Below, piece by piece: positions 50,732-59,994 of a DNA stretch of 64,000 nt. Location of the stretch: the NCBI RefSeq assembly GCF_017329565.1, contig NZ_JAFMTT010000015.1; one strand, 5' to 3'. The stretch's first letter is position 1. Each line of letters begins with the position of its first letter. Source of the stretch: Alicyclobacillus mali. GTDB taxonomy: Bacteria; Bacillota; Bacilli; Alicyclobacillales; Alicyclobacillaceae. Under the pieces are notes generated by a model. It was not told where the DNA came from. It did no database searches and saw only the letters and a list, made by a program, of their open reading frames with translations. The position numbers were made by a program, and so were the translations under genes.

Positions 50732-52345
50732 TTGAGCGCCGCGTACGAGGTGCAGAGTACCAATCAAATCACCGGCGCCCGCAAGTGGTGGGCGTTTGCC
50801 ACCGTGCTCGTGACAATGTTCTTCTCGTCGCTGGATCAGACCGTGGTGTCGACGGCGATGCCGACGGTGATCAGCGACTTGCACGGTTTGAATTTGTACA
50901 CGTGGGTGTTCACCGCCTACATGATCACGTCGTCCATCACGGTACCTATCTACGGTAAGCTGTCGGATGTGTTTGGGCGCAAGCCGTTCTATTTGTTCGG
51001 CCTCGTGATGTTCGGCGTCGGATCCGCCATCTCGGGCCAGGCGCACAGCATGATGGAACTCGTCTGGGCGCGCGCGGTGCAGGGCGTGGGCGCGGGAGCC
51101 ATGATGAGCATGCCGCGGGCGACTGTCGGGGACATCTTTTCCCCGAAGGAGCGCGCCCGTTGGATGGGCGTGATGATGGCCGTGTTTGGGCTTTCGAGCA
51201 TTGTAGGGCCGGCCATTGGCGGTTTCATCACGGACGACTGGTCGTGGCGCTGGGTGTTTTACGTGAACCTGCCGTTCGTGATCGTGGCCATCGTCGGCGT
51301 CGTATTCGCACTGCCCAGGGTTCGGACGAAGGATCAGGTCAAGGTGGATTGGCAGGGCGCGGCGCTTCTCACCGTCGGCCTTGTGCCCATCCTGCTCGCA
51401 CTCACGTGGGCAGGAAGCAAGTACGCGTGGGGCTCCTCTGAAATCCTCGGCATGTTGGCAGGCGGCGTGGTGGTGCTGGTGGTGTTCGTGTTCTGGGAGA
51501 TGCGGGCGCCGGATCCGCTTGTCGCGCCGTGGCTGTTCCGCAACCGCATCTTCACCACGTCGCTCGTGCTGCAGTTGCTCGTGGGCATGGCGATGTTCGG
51601 AAGTCTGATGTACCTGCCCATCTTCGTCCAGGGCGTGATCGGACTCAACGCGCAGAACAGCGGCTGGATCATGACGCCGATGATGGGCGGTTTCATGGTT
51701 GGGAGCATGGTTTCTGGACAGGTGATGTCCAAGACGGGGCGGTACCGCCATGTGGCTTGGCTGTCGGGCGCCGTGATCGTGGTGGGTTCCATCTTGTTGA
51801 ACCGGATCGACGTGCACACGTCGTGGCCGACCATCATGGTGGACATGGTTGTGCTGGGCCTCGGCATTGGCGCCTTGATGCCGCTCATGAACATGGCGGT
51901 GCAAAACGCATTTCCGTATCGCGTGATGGGGACGGTAAACGCGAGCCAGCAGTTCGTGAGTTCGCTCGGCGGCGTCGTTGCTTCGCCGGTGTTTGGAACC
52001 GTGCTGAATCACGCCTTTTCGAACAAGCTGAGCGCGTCCCTTCCTCCGGCGCTCTCGGCGGTGAAGGGAAAGCTCGGTTCGCTGAACCCGCAGGCGCTGC
52101 TCACCTCTCAGGCGCAGAAGGCCATCGCATCGGAATTCGACCGACTTGGCCCTGCGGGGCAGGCGCTCTATCACCAGCTGATGCAGGCAGTGAAGTTGTC
52201 CTTGACGTACGGAATCCAAAAGCTGTTCTTGGCGGGCTTGATCTTTTCCGCGCTCACGTTCATCGGTACGTTCTTCCTGCCTGAGGTGAAGCTCAAGGGT
52301 GAAGAATATTTTCGCGCTGAGGAGAACGAGGAACACGCAGGCTGA
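50732..52345 (+). CDS. DHA2-family drug efflux transporter (EmrB/QacA, 14 TM)
   Basis: A 537-residue MFS protein with 14 helices. The N-terminal SLDQTVVSTAMPTVISDL and YGKLSDVFGRKP (motif A) and ARAVQGVGAGAMM (motif C) identify the DHA2 group. TTG 50732 follows AGGAGGT by six bases; the ATG at 50726 abuts that site. It is coupled to marR and is the likely object of its control. Substrates are unknown. Confidence 0.9.
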   Translation: MSAAYEVQSTNQITGARKWWAFATVLVTMFFSSLDQTVVSTAMPTVISDLHGLNLYTWVFTAYMITSSITVPIYGKLSDVFGRKPFYLFGLVMFGVGSAISGQAHSMMELVWARAVQGVGAGAMMSMPRATVGDIFSPKERARWMGVMMAVFGLSSIVGPAIGGFITDDWSWRWVFYVNLPFVIVAIVGVVFALPRVRTKDQVKVDWQGAALLTVGLVPILLALTWAGSKYAWGSSEILGMLAGGVVVLVVFVFWEMRAPDPLVAPWLFRNRIFTTSLVLQLLVGMAMFGSLMYLPIFVQGVIGLNAQNSGWIMTPMMGGFMVGSMVSGQVMSKTGRYRHVAWLSGAVIVVGSILLNRIDVHTSWPTIMVDMVVLGLGIGALMPLMNMAVQNAFPYRVMGTVNASQQFVSSLGGVVASPVFGTVLNHAFSNKLSASLPPALSAVKGKLGSLNPQALLTSQAQKAIASEFDRLGPAGQALYHQLMQAVKLSLTYGIQKLFLAGLIFSALTFIGTFFLPEVKLKGEEYFRAEENEEHAG

Positions 52346-52360
52346 GCCGCGTTGGATGAG

Positions 52361-52403
52361 GCCGCTCACAAGGGCTCACAAGAAGCCCTGGAGCGGCTTT
52401 TTT
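52361..52403 (+). terminator. Terminator after the efflux gene
   Basis: GCCGCT (52361-52366) pairs with AGCGGC (52392-52397), and AGGGCT with AGCCCT inside; TTTTTT follows at 52398-52403. Confidence 0.9.
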
Positions 52404-52519
52404 GTCGGCTACCTGTGCGGTCGTTACAAACTGTTCAAGCTCGCGCCGCGGTTTGTTCAAAAACCTATATGTAGAATGCATTTTTTTCTAAAGCGCATGG
52501 TGATACGATCCAGGTGTAA

Positions 52520-52552
52520 GGAGCGCTCCAGGTTTCACTCGTGATCACGAGT
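52520..52552 (+). promoter_or_regulatory. Two perfect palindromes in the cydA leader
   Basis: GGAGCGCTCC (52520-52529) and ACTCGTGATCACGAGT (52537-52552) are perfect palindromes ending six bases before the cydA ribosome-binding site GGGGGAG. They could be protein-binding sites or an RNA hairpin in the leader. No Rex-type TTGTG-N6-CACAA site was seen. TTGTTC at 52453 and TAGAAT at 52472 are too close to be a standard promoter. Confidence 0.5.
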
Positions 52553-52570
52553 ATGGAAGGGGGAGAGCAC

Positions 52571-53956
52571 ATGCCAAGTGAAGTCGCGTTGGCGCGGTGG
52601 CAGTTTGGCATCACCACGGTGTATCACTTCTTCTTTGTCCCGGTGACCATCGGTCTCGTGTACCTGATTGCCATCATGGAGACCTTGTACGTCGCCAAAA
52701 AGGACGATCGTTACAAGCAGATGGCGCAGTTCTGGGGGAAGATCTTTCTCATCAACTTCGCGGTGGGCGTGGTGACGGGCATTTTGCAGGAGTTCCAGTT
52801 CGGCATGAACTGGGCGAATTATTCCCGCTTTGTGGGCGACGTGTTTGGCGCGCCGCTGGCAATTGAGTCGCTGCTCGCATTTTTCCTCGAATCCACGTTT
52901 CTCGGCGTCTGGATGTTCGGATGGGATAAGCTCTCGAAGCGCATGCACGTGGCGTCCATCTGGCTGGTGGCCATCGGGACCACGCTCTCGGCGTTCTGGA
53001 TCCTGACCGCGAATGCCTTCATGCAACACCCGGTGGGCTACACGCTCAAAGACGGTCACGCCGAAATGTCGAACTTCGGCGCGCTCCTGACCAACCCGCA
53101 GTTGTGGTACGAATTTCCGCACGTGTTTCTAGGTGCACTCGTGACCGGCGCGTTCGTCGTCATGGGCATCAGCGCGTATCAACTGTTGCGCAAGCGCCAC
53201 ATCGAAGTGTTCCAGCCGAGCTTCGCGATTGCATCTATCGTGGCCGTGGCCGCGAGCTTTCTCGTGATGGTGGTTGGGCACGAGCAGGCGCAGTATCTCC
53301 TCGTGTCCCAGCCGATGAAGCTGGCGGCTTCGGAGGCGCTCTGGCAGACCAGTGGCAGCCCGGCGCCGTGGACGCTGTTCGCCATCATCCACGCAGGCGC
53401 GCACAAGAACACGTGGATGATTCAGATCCCGTACCTCCTCAGCGTGCTCTCTTACAACCGGTTGTACGGCAGCGTGCCAGGGATCCTCGAGCTCCAGCAA
53501 CAGATGCAGGCGAGATATGGCGCGGGCAATTACATTCCTGACGTCCCGGTGATCTTCTGGAGCTTCCGCATCATGGTCTTCGCGGGTGCTCTGATGTTTC
53601 TCGCCTCCGCGTGGGGCGTGTGGCGGATCATTCGCAATCGATTGGTTCCTAGCCGGCGCTACCTGAAGTGGATGCTCTGGGCCACGTCCTTGCCCTTCAT
53701 CGCGAACACCATGGGCTGGATCATGACCGAAATGGGGCGGCAGCCGTGGGTGGTGTACGGCCTGCAGCTGACGCGAGACGGGGTGTCACCGACCGTGTCC
53801 GCGGGCGAGGTGCTCACGACCCTCATTGCTTTCACGGTGCTCTACGGCCTTCTTGCCGTGGTGGACCTGTTCCTCATCGCGCGCGTCGTGCGACAGGGGC
53901 CGGTGGAAGACGATCACGGCGATGAATCCGAGTCGCTTTCGCCAGTGGCGCTTTGA
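52571..53956 (+). CDS. cydA: Cytochrome bd oxidase subunit I
   Basis: A 461-residue quinol oxidase subunit with nine helices. His in ARWQFGITTVYHFFFVP (heme b595/d side), His in VVGHEQAQYL and Met in the fifth helix region are heme ligands; MGRQPWVVYG is conserved. The Q loop is short, as in Bacillus-type and cyanide-insensitive oxidases. The enzyme reduces O2 at low oxygen without pumping. ATG 52571 follows GGGGGAG. First gene of cydABDC. Confidence 0.95.
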   Translation: MPSEVALARWQFGITTVYHFFFVPVTIGLVYLIAIMETLYVAKKDDRYKQMAQFWGKIFLINFAVGVVTGILQEFQFGMNWANYSRFVGDVFGAPLAIESLLAFFLESTFLGVWMFGWDKLSKRMHVASIWLVAIGTTLSAFWILTANAFMQHPVGYTLKDGHAEMSNFGALLTNPQLWYEFPHVFLGALVTGAFVVMGISAYQLLRKRHIEVFQPSFAIASIVAVAASFLVMVVGHEQAQYLLVSQPMKLAASEALWQTSGSPAPWTLFAIIHAGAHKNTWMIQIPYLLSVLSYNRLYGSVPGILELQQQMQARYGAGNYIPDVPVIFWSFRIMVFAGALMFLASAWGVWRIIRNRLVPSRRYLKWMLWATSLPFIANTMGWIMTEMGRQPWVVYGLQLTRDGVSPTVSAGEVLTTLIAFTVLYGLLAVVDLFLIARVVRQGPVEDDHGDESESLSPVAL

Positions 53957-53989
53957 TAGGCGTGCGACGAGCCTTAGGAGGTGCGCGAG

Positions 53990-55003
53990 ATGACGCTTGA
54001 ATCGTTCTGGTTTGCGATTATCGCCGTGTTGTTCATCGGCTTCTTTTTCCTCGAAGGCTTCGACTACGGGGTGGGCATCCTGGTCCCGTTTCTCGGCAAG
54101 ACGGATGGGGAACGCAGGCTGCTCATCAACACCATCGGGCCGTTCTGGGATGCCAACGAGGTGTGGTTCATCACGGCGGGCGGGGCGATGTTCGCCGCCT
54201 TTCCCGGCTGGTATGCCACGCTGTTCAGCGGATTTTACATGGCGCTCTTTCTACTGTTGGTGGCGCTCATCGGGCGAGGTGTCGCCTTCGAGTTTCGGAG
54301 CAAGGTGGAACATCCGGCTTGGCGGACGTTCTGGGACTGGGTCATCTTCGGCGGCAGCCTGTTGCCACCACTCCTGTGGGGCATTGCCCTTGCCAACATG
54401 ATGCACGGCGTGCCGATTGATCAGAACAAGAATTACGTCGGATCGTTCTGGGATCTCATCAGCCTGTACTCCGTCATGGGCGGGGTGAGCATGACGCTCC
54501 TCTTCGTTTTGCATGGGGCGCTCTTCATCTCGCTCAGAACGTCCGGCGTGCTGCAGGAGAGAGCTCGAGCGGCGGCCACGGCCATCGGCGCGTGGGCGAC
54601 GGCGCTCACCTTCCTGTTCGTCGTGCTGAGCTATCTCGAGACGGATATGTTCACGCGTCGGGGCATTGATCCGGGTGTCGTGCCTGTCCTGGCCGGTTTG
54701 GCGCTGTTCTCGGTCCAGTTCTTCATTCGCGCGAAGCGGGACGGTTGGGCGTTCTTCATGACGGGGTTGACCATCGTTCTTTCGACCATCACGGTCTTCA
54801 TGGACTTGTTCCCGCGGGTGATGGTCAGCTCGCTGAACCCGGCGTGGAGCCTGACGATTTATAACACGGCGTCGAATCCGTATTCGCTGAAGGTGATGAC
54901 CATCGTCGCGCTGACGGTGGTGCCGTTCGTTCTCCTGTACCAGGGATGGAGTTACTGGGTGTTCCGGAAGCGGTTGTCGAGCGATCACCCGCTCGAATAC
55001 TGA
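53990..55003 (+). CDS. cydB: Cytochrome bd oxidase subunit II
   Basis: A 337-residue subunit with eight helices. The N-terminus LEGFDYGVGILVPFL and INTIGPFWDANEVWFITAGGAMFAAFPGWYATLFSGFY are CydB signatures. ATG 53990 lies eight bases after AGGAGGT. It follows cydA by 33 bases. Confidence 0.94.
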   Translation: MTLESFWFAIIAVLFIGFFFLEGFDYGVGILVPFLGKTDGERRLLINTIGPFWDANEVWFITAGGAMFAAFPGWYATLFSGFYMALFLLLVALIGRGVAFEFRSKVEHPAWRTFWDWVIFGGSLLPPLLWGIALANMMHGVPIDQNKNYVGSFWDLISLYSVMGGVSMTLLFVLHGALFISLRTSGVLQERARAAATAIGAWATALTFLFVVLSYLETDMFTRRGIDPGVVPVLAGLALFSVQFFIRAKRDGWAFFMTGLTIVLSTITVFMDLFPRVMVSSLNPAWSLTIYNTASNPYSLKVMTIVALTVVPFVLLYQGWSYWVFRKRLSSDHPLEY

Positions 55004-55012
55004 GGAACGAAG

Positions 55013-56770
55013 GTGAAGCCCATGCGTTCCCTCACTCGTCACCTGCCTGTCGCGACGCGCCAGGAACGACGTACGTTCCTGCTCGCATCCGCCGCATCCG
55101 CGCTCGCCGGGCTCTTGGTCCTGCCGCAGGCGTGGTACCTGTCGCGGGCTGTGAGTTCCGTGTTCCCGCGTGCGGACGGGGCACATGCGTGGCTCGCCGC
55201 GCTCACCGCGTTTTTCGCCGTCATTGCGGCGAGAGCGCTCCTGATGGCAGCCGCCAAGTGGCTGTCCCAGCGCTTCGCCGCGCATGTCAAGCGGCGGATT
55301 CGGCGCGAGATGGTCGAGCAGATGGCTGCGCTCGGTCCGGTGGAGGTGCGCCGCCATCCGGCCGGAGCGTGGCGGACGTGGCTCACGGACGGGATCGACG
55401 GAATGGACGCGTATCTCGCGAGCTACCTCCCGCAAGCCGCTGCGTCCGCGGCGGTGCCGATCGCCATCCTGGCCTTCGCAGCTGCGGTGGACCGCTTGAC
55501 GGCGCTCATCCTTGCCTTGACGGTGCCTTTCATGGTGCTGCTGCTCGTCCTCGTGGGACAGGCGGCGCAGAAGGCCACCGACAGGCGATTTGAGGCCCTC
55601 GAACGGCTCGGGGGCCACTTCCTCGATGTGGTGCGCGGGCTTTGGACGCTGAAGGTGTTTGGGCGCAGCCGGGCGCAGGTGGAGATCATCGAGCGCGTGG
55701 CGGACGACTACCGGCGGACGACCATGAAGGTGCTCCGGCTCGCATTTCTGTCCTCGCTCGTGACGGAGCTTTTTACCATGGTGAGCATCGGCCTCGTGGC
55801 CGTCTCGCTCGGCATCCGCCTGTTGAACGGCCGCATGGACTTCGGCGTGGCCCTCGTGTTGCTCCTGCTCGCGCCGGAATATTACCTGCCGATTCGCACG
55901 GCGGGTGCCCAGTATCACGCAGCGCGGGACGGCGTGGCGATGCTCGAGCGGCATCGCGAGGTGCTTGAGACGCCCATACCGGCCATGCCAGCGCGCGACG
56001 GAGGCCGGACGTCGCTCGTGAGCCCGCAGGGCGTCGCCATCGAGTTTCGTCACGTCACCGTCCGCTATCCCGGCGCCACGAAGCCCGCGCTTCAGGACGT
56101 CTCGTTCCGCATTGGGCCGCGCGAGTTGGTCGCCGTCGTCGGGCCGAGCGGCGCGGGCAAGAGCACGCTCCTCGCCGTGCTGCTCGGCTTCATCCGGCCG
56201 GAGTCAGGTGAGGTGCTGGTCGGCGGCGTGCCGCTCGACGAGATCGATCTCGGCGCGTTTCGCGGTCATCTGGGACTTGTCGCGCAGGAGCCAGCGTGGT
56301 TCCACGCGACGCTCGGCGACAATCTGACATGGAACCAGGCGCGATCCGACGAGGAGATTCGGGAGGCGCTTTGGATGTCGGGGCTTGACGAAGTTGTCGA
56401 GCGGCTGCCTGGCGGCGTCGGTGCGGAGCTCGACGGCGAGCGGGTGCAGCTTTCGGGCGGCGAGCGGCAGCGGCTGGCCCTGGCGCGCCTGGTCCTCCGG
56501 AGGCCGGCCGTGGCGCTGCTCGACGAGCCGACGCGATCGCTCGATCTCGCCACCGAGCGCGCGCTTGAAGAGCGGCTTTTGCCGTGGCTCAAGGAGCGCA
56601 CGTCGCTCGCCGTCGTGCATCGGCTGGGCCTCGCGCTCGCGGCGGACCGCGTGCTCGTGTTGGACGGAGGCCGCGTCATCGAGGAGGGACGGCCGGAGGC
56701 GCTGCTCCAGGCAAACGGCGCCTTTCGAGCGATGGTCCGCCGGTACCGCGGCGAGGAGGTGTCCGCATGA
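55013..56770 (+). CDS. cydD: Thiol reductant ABC exporter subunit CydD
   Basis: A 585-residue half transporter: six membrane helices (about 20-315) and an ATPase with Walker A VGPSGAGKSTLL, signature LSGGERQRLALA and Walker B VALLDEPTRSLD. CydDC exports glutathione/cysteine and, in some studies, heme-related roles; it is needed for cytochrome bd assembly. GTG 55013 or ATG 55022 starts it. The stop overlaps the cydC start. Confidence 0.9.
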   Translation: MKPMRSLTRHLPVATRQERRTFLLASAASALAGLLVLPQAWYLSRAVSSVFPRADGAHAWLAALTAFFAVIAARALLMAAAKWLSQRFAAHVKRRIRREMVEQMAALGPVEVRRHPAGAWRTWLTDGIDGMDAYLASYLPQAAASAAVPIAILAFAAAVDRLTALILALTVPFMVLLLVLVGQAAQKATDRRFEALERLGGHFLDVVRGLWTLKVFGRSRAQVEIIERVADDYRRTTMKVLRLAFLSSLVTELFTMVSIGLVAVSLGIRLLNGRMDFGVALVLLLLAPEYYLPIRTAGAQYHAARDGVAMLERHREVLETPIPAMPARDGGRTSLVSPQGVAIEFRHVTVRYPGATKPALQDVSFRIGPRELVAVVGPSGAGKSTLLAVLLGFIRPESGEVLVGGVPLDEIDLGAFRGHLGLVAQEPAWFHATLGDNLTWNQARSDEEIREALWMSGLDEVVERLPGGVGAELDGERVQLSGGERQRLALARLVLRRPAVALLDEPTRSLDLATERALEERLLPWLKERTSLAVVHRLGLALAADRVLVLDGGRVIEEGRPEALLQANGAFRAMVRRYRGEEVSA

Positions 56771-58587
56771 TGCGCCACCTTCGTTGGATGCGTCGCTGGC
56801 TGCGCCCGGCGTGGGGTCGCCTGCTCGGCAGCTTGGGCCTGTCGATGGGCACTGCGCTTGCGGCCACGGCGATGATGGCCACGGCCGGGTATCTCATCTC
56901 GGCGTCGGCGCTTCGCCCGCCCACCATCCTGATGCTCTGGGTGCCGATTGTCGCCGTGCGGTTCTTCGGCACGAGCCGGGCGGCCATGCGCTACCTGGAC
57001 CGACTCGTCTCGCACGACGCCATTTTGCGCCTGGCGGCGCGGCTTCGCGCGCTCGTCTTCGCCCACCTGGACGCTCAACCCGACGCGTGGCTCGGGCGCA
57101 GGACGGGTGAGGCGCTCGATCTCGTCCTCGCGGACATGGATCGACTGCAGAATCTGCTTCTCCGCCTGGCGCTTCCGCTGGTGAGTGCCACGGGCGCGAG
57201 CGCCGTCACCGCAGTGTGGCTTTGGCGGATCAATCCGCGACTTACGGCCATCTTTGCTGCTGGCGTGCTCCTGGTGGGTGCGATCCTGCCGGGACTGCTG
57301 CATGCGCTGACGGCCCGGTGGCAGAAAGCTCGAGACGCCCTGCGGCGCGCCCGCACGGCCACCCTGGACGATCTCGTCCGCGGGCTGGAGGAGGTGCTGG
57401 GGCACGGGGAGGCGGGCCGGGCGCTTGCGCGGCTTTGGAAAGCTGAAGCGAAGGAAGATGCCTTCACTGCGAGGCTCGATGCGGCGAAGGCGGCGGCAGA
57501 AGGACTGTCGTTTGCGGCGGCCATGGCGACCGTTGGCGGCCTGCTCGCGGAAGCCATCCGCCTGCACCTCGCGGCACACCTGCCGGGCACCCTGATGGCT
57601 GCCATCGCGCTCGCCGCCGTGGCCTCGTTTGAACCGTGGCTCGCGCTCGGATCCATTCACGCGGAGGCGCGCGAAATGGCCGTGTCCGCCTCTCGGTTGG
57701 CGGGATCCGCGCCTCTCGCCGTGCGCCGCCGGGACCCGGAGCCGGAAGCGGCGATGTGCGAGGGCGACGTTTCCTCCGCGAACCCGGTCCTGTCCATCAA
57801 GGGGCTTTGCTGTCGCCGCGGCGCTCTTTGGGCCCTCCAGGCAATCGATCTCGAGGTCAAGCGCGGCCAGCGCGTCGCGATCGTCGGGGACAGCGGCGCG
57901 GGGAAGACGACGCTGCTCGAGGCCGCCCTCGGCCTCATCCCCATCGAAGAGGGCGACATTCGCTGGTTCGGACGCCCCATCGGGACATGGTCGGACGCGG
58001 ATCTGCGCCGACTCGTGACCGCGGTGCCGCAGGACGCGAATCTGTTCCACACGTCCCTGAGGCAGAACCTCCTCTTGGCGCGCCCCGACGCGACGGACGA
58101 GGACATCGCGCGGGCGCTCGAGGTCGCGCAAATCGAAGATCTCGTGGCGCGCTTGCCGGATGGCCTGTCCACCGTCGTGGGAGATCGAGGCTTCGCGCTT
58201 TCGGGCGGCGAGCGTCAGCGCATCGCCCTCGCGCGGGCCGTGCTCCGCGGCGCGGAAGTTGTGCTCTGCGACGAACCGACCGCTTCGCTCGACGTCGAGA
58301 CGGAGCGGGCGTTCGTGGATGCGTTCTTCCGCGCGACGGAAGGAAGGACGGTCGTTTGGATCACCCACCGGCTGGTGGGGCTTGAGCGGATGGACGACAT
58401 CCTGGTGATGCAGGGCGGCCGCGTGGTGGAGCGGGGGACGCACGCCGCCCTCCTGCGGCAGGGCGGCGTCTACTGGAGACTGTGGGAATTGCAGCGCGAC
58501 CGAGCGTTTGGCGCGCAGAGCGGGCTCACGAGAACGTCAGCTGCGCCAATGCCGCGGCCGCAGCTTTCGGGTCGGGCGCCGACATGA
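56767..58587 (+). CDS. cydC: Thiol reductant ABC exporter subunit CydC
   Basis: A 606-residue half transporter paired with CydD. The membrane part runs to about 320; the ATPase has IVGDSGAGKTTLLE, LSGGERQRIALARA, VLCDEPTASLD and WITHRLVGLE. ATG 56767 overlaps the cydD stop (ATGA). Its last 62 bases overlap the convergent thiE, so the 20-residue C-terminal tail (SAAPMPRPQLSGRAPT) is shared antisense DNA. Confidence 0.9.
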   Translation: MMRHLRWMRRWLRPAWGRLLGSLGLSMGTALAATAMMATAGYLISASALRPPTILMLWVPIVAVRFFGTSRAAMRYLDRLVSHDAILRLAARLRALVFAHLDAQPDAWLGRRTGEALDLVLADMDRLQNLLLRLALPLVSATGASAVTAVWLWRINPRLTAIFAAGVLLVGAILPGLLHALTARWQKARDALRRARTATLDDLVRGLEEVLGHGEAGRALARLWKAEAKEDAFTARLDAAKAAAEGLSFAAAMATVGGLLAEAIRLHLAAHLPGTLMAAIALAAVASFEPWLALGSIHAEAREMAVSASRLAGSAPLAVRRRDPEPEAAMCEGDVSSANPVLSIKGLCCRRGALWALQAIDLEVKRGQRVAIVGDSGAGKTTLLEAALGLIPIEEGDIRWFGRPIGTWSDADLRRLVTAVPQDANLFHTSLRQNLLLARPDATDEDIARALEVAQIEDLVARLPDGLSTVVGDRGFALSGGERQRIALARAVLRGAEVVLCDEPTASLDVETERAFVDAFFRATEGRTVVWITHRLVGLERMDDILVMQGGRVVERGTHAALLRQGGVYWRLWELQRDRAFGAQSGLTRTSAAPMPRPQLSGRAPT

Positions 58588-59164
58588 CGGCCGATACGAC
58601 CGCGACGCCGTCTGCGCCTGCAGCCATGACCTCCGGCGCCCGCTCGACGGTGATGCCGCCGATGCCGACGATGGGAATGCGGACGGCGCGCTTGCAGGCG
58701 GCGAGCACATCCAGGCCCGTCAGGACGGCGTCGCCTTTGGTCGCCGTGGGATACACGGATCCGACGCCGAGGTAATCGGCGCCGTCCTGTTCGGCCTGCA
58801 CCGCTTCGCCGACGGATCGCGCAGAAACGCCTACGACGAGCTCGGGAAAGCGAGATTTCACGAGGGAGGCGGGAAGGTCCGTCTGTCCCACGTGCACCCC
58901 GTCCGCGCCCGACAAAAGGGCGATGTCGAGCCGGTCGTTCACGATGAAGAGCGCGCCGTGGGCGGACGCGAGCTCCCGCAGGCGAAGGGCGAGCTTGAGC
59001 ATGGGCCCGCCGTCCTCCTGTTTGCGGCGCAACTGCACGCAAGTCACGCCGCCCGCGAGCGCCTGCTCTACGATGGCCGCGACCTCGCCGTGGTCCGGGC
59101 GGTCGTCCGTCACGAGATACACGCGGAGTTTCTCCGTCCAGTCCCGCCTTGCCATCTCACTCAT
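58526..59164 (-). CDS. thiE: Thiamine-phosphate synthase ThiE
   Basis: A 212-residue TIM-barrel enzyme joining HMP-PP and thiazole phosphate. Signatures: VTCVQLRRKQEDGG, FIVNDRLDIALLSGADGVHVGQ and YLGVGSVYPTATKGDAVL, plus VGIGGITVERAPEVMAAGADG for phosphate. The ATG overlaps the thiM stop (ATGA); ATG 59155 is another possible start. Last gene of tenA-thiD-thiM-thiE. Confidence 0.95.
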   Translation of the reverse strand: MSEMARRDWTEKLRVYLVTDDRPDHGEVAAIVEQALAGGVTCVQLRRKQEDGGPMLKLALRLRELASAHGALFIVNDRLDIALLSGADGVHVGQTDLPASLVKSRFPELVVGVSARSVGEAVQAEQDGADYLGVGSVYPTATKGDAVLTGLDVLAACKRAVRIPIVGIGGITVERAPEVMAAGADGVAVVSAVMSAPDPKAAAAALAQLTFS

Positions 59165-59964
59165 CCTCTCCGAATCCGCGCCCGGGCGTCGACGTCGCCT
59201 GGGGTCACGGCGTTTAGCGCGTCAAGCAGCCGAACCTGAAAGCTCCCCGGTCCGCTCGCGCCCTCGGCTGCCATCTCGGCCGCCACGTTAAAACACGTGA
59301 TGGCGGCGACGGTCGCTTCGAGGAGCCCGCCCTTCGTCCCATCCGAGACAGCCACAAACGCGCCGATCACGGCCGTCAGCGAGCACCCGGATCCGGTGAT
59401 GGCCGCTTCCCACGGATGCCCGTTTTCGAGCTCGTACACCACCTCGCCGTCCGTGACGAGATCCCGCTCTCCCGTCGCCGCGACGATGAGGCCGTGATCG
59501 CGCGCGAACCGCATCATGGCGTCGACCAGTCCGGTCCCGGCAGCCTTGGCGTCGACGCCCGCCACTTCGCCGCCCGCGCCTGTGATGACGCCGATCTCGC
59601 CCTGATTGCCGCGCAGAACCTGGATGCTCCGCGCCTCCAGGAGTCGCATCGCCGCGTGGGTCCGGTACGGCGTCGCGCCGGCCCCGACGGGATCGAGCAC
59701 AATCGGCACGCCGCGGCGGTTGGCGGCTTCGCTCGCGAGATCCATGCTCGTCACGGTGTAAGGGTCAAGCGTGCCCAGGTTGAGCGCGAGCGCGCGGGCG
59801 ATGGCGACCATGTCCGCGACCTCCTCGTGCGCGTGCGCCATGACGGGCGACGCGCCGAGGGAGAGCAGAGTGTTCGCCGCGACGTTCGTCACGACCAAAT
59901 TCGTGATGTTGTGGACGAGCGGGCGCTCCTCGCGCACGCGCTGGAGCCATTGTCCCATCTGCAT
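59161..59964 (-). CDS. thiM: Hydroxyethylthiazole kinase ThiM
   Basis: A 267-residue ribokinase-fold kinase phosphorylating the thiazole moiety for salvage. Signatures: PLVHNITNLVVTNVAANTLL, GASPVMAHAHEEV and the C-terminal AAITGSGCSLTAVIGAFVA (anion-hole Cys). ATG 59964 follows GGGAG by eight bases. Coupled to thiE. Confidence 0.95.
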   Translation of the reverse strand: MQMGQWLQRVREERPLVHNITNLVVTNVAANTLLSLGASPVMAHAHEEVADMVAIARALALNLGTLDPYTVTSMDLASEAANRRGVPIVLDPVGAGATPYRTHAAMRLLEARSIQVLRGNQGEIGVITGAGGEVAGVDAKAAGTGLVDAMMRFARDHGLIVAATGERDLVTDGEVVYELENGHPWEAAITGSGCSLTAVIGAFVAVSDGTKGGLLEATVAAITCFNVAAEMAAEGASGPGSFQVRLLDALNAVTPGDVDARARIRRG

Positions 59965-59994
59965 GTGCAAATCTCCCTTCGGCCGGGCCAAATC

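Noticed and set aside
52453..52477. TTGTTC/TAGAAT as the cydA promoter
   Set aside because: The spacer is only 13 bp, too short for sigma-A.
54251..56053. 600-codon open frame on the minus strand
   Set aside because: It lies antisense to cydB/cydD, is His/Arg-rich with no domain, and is what GC-rich third positions produce. The same holds for the long antisense frames over mtaB (1121-2557), dnaG-sigA (14963-16639), cydD-cydC (56266-58443) and the thi genes (59416-61302).
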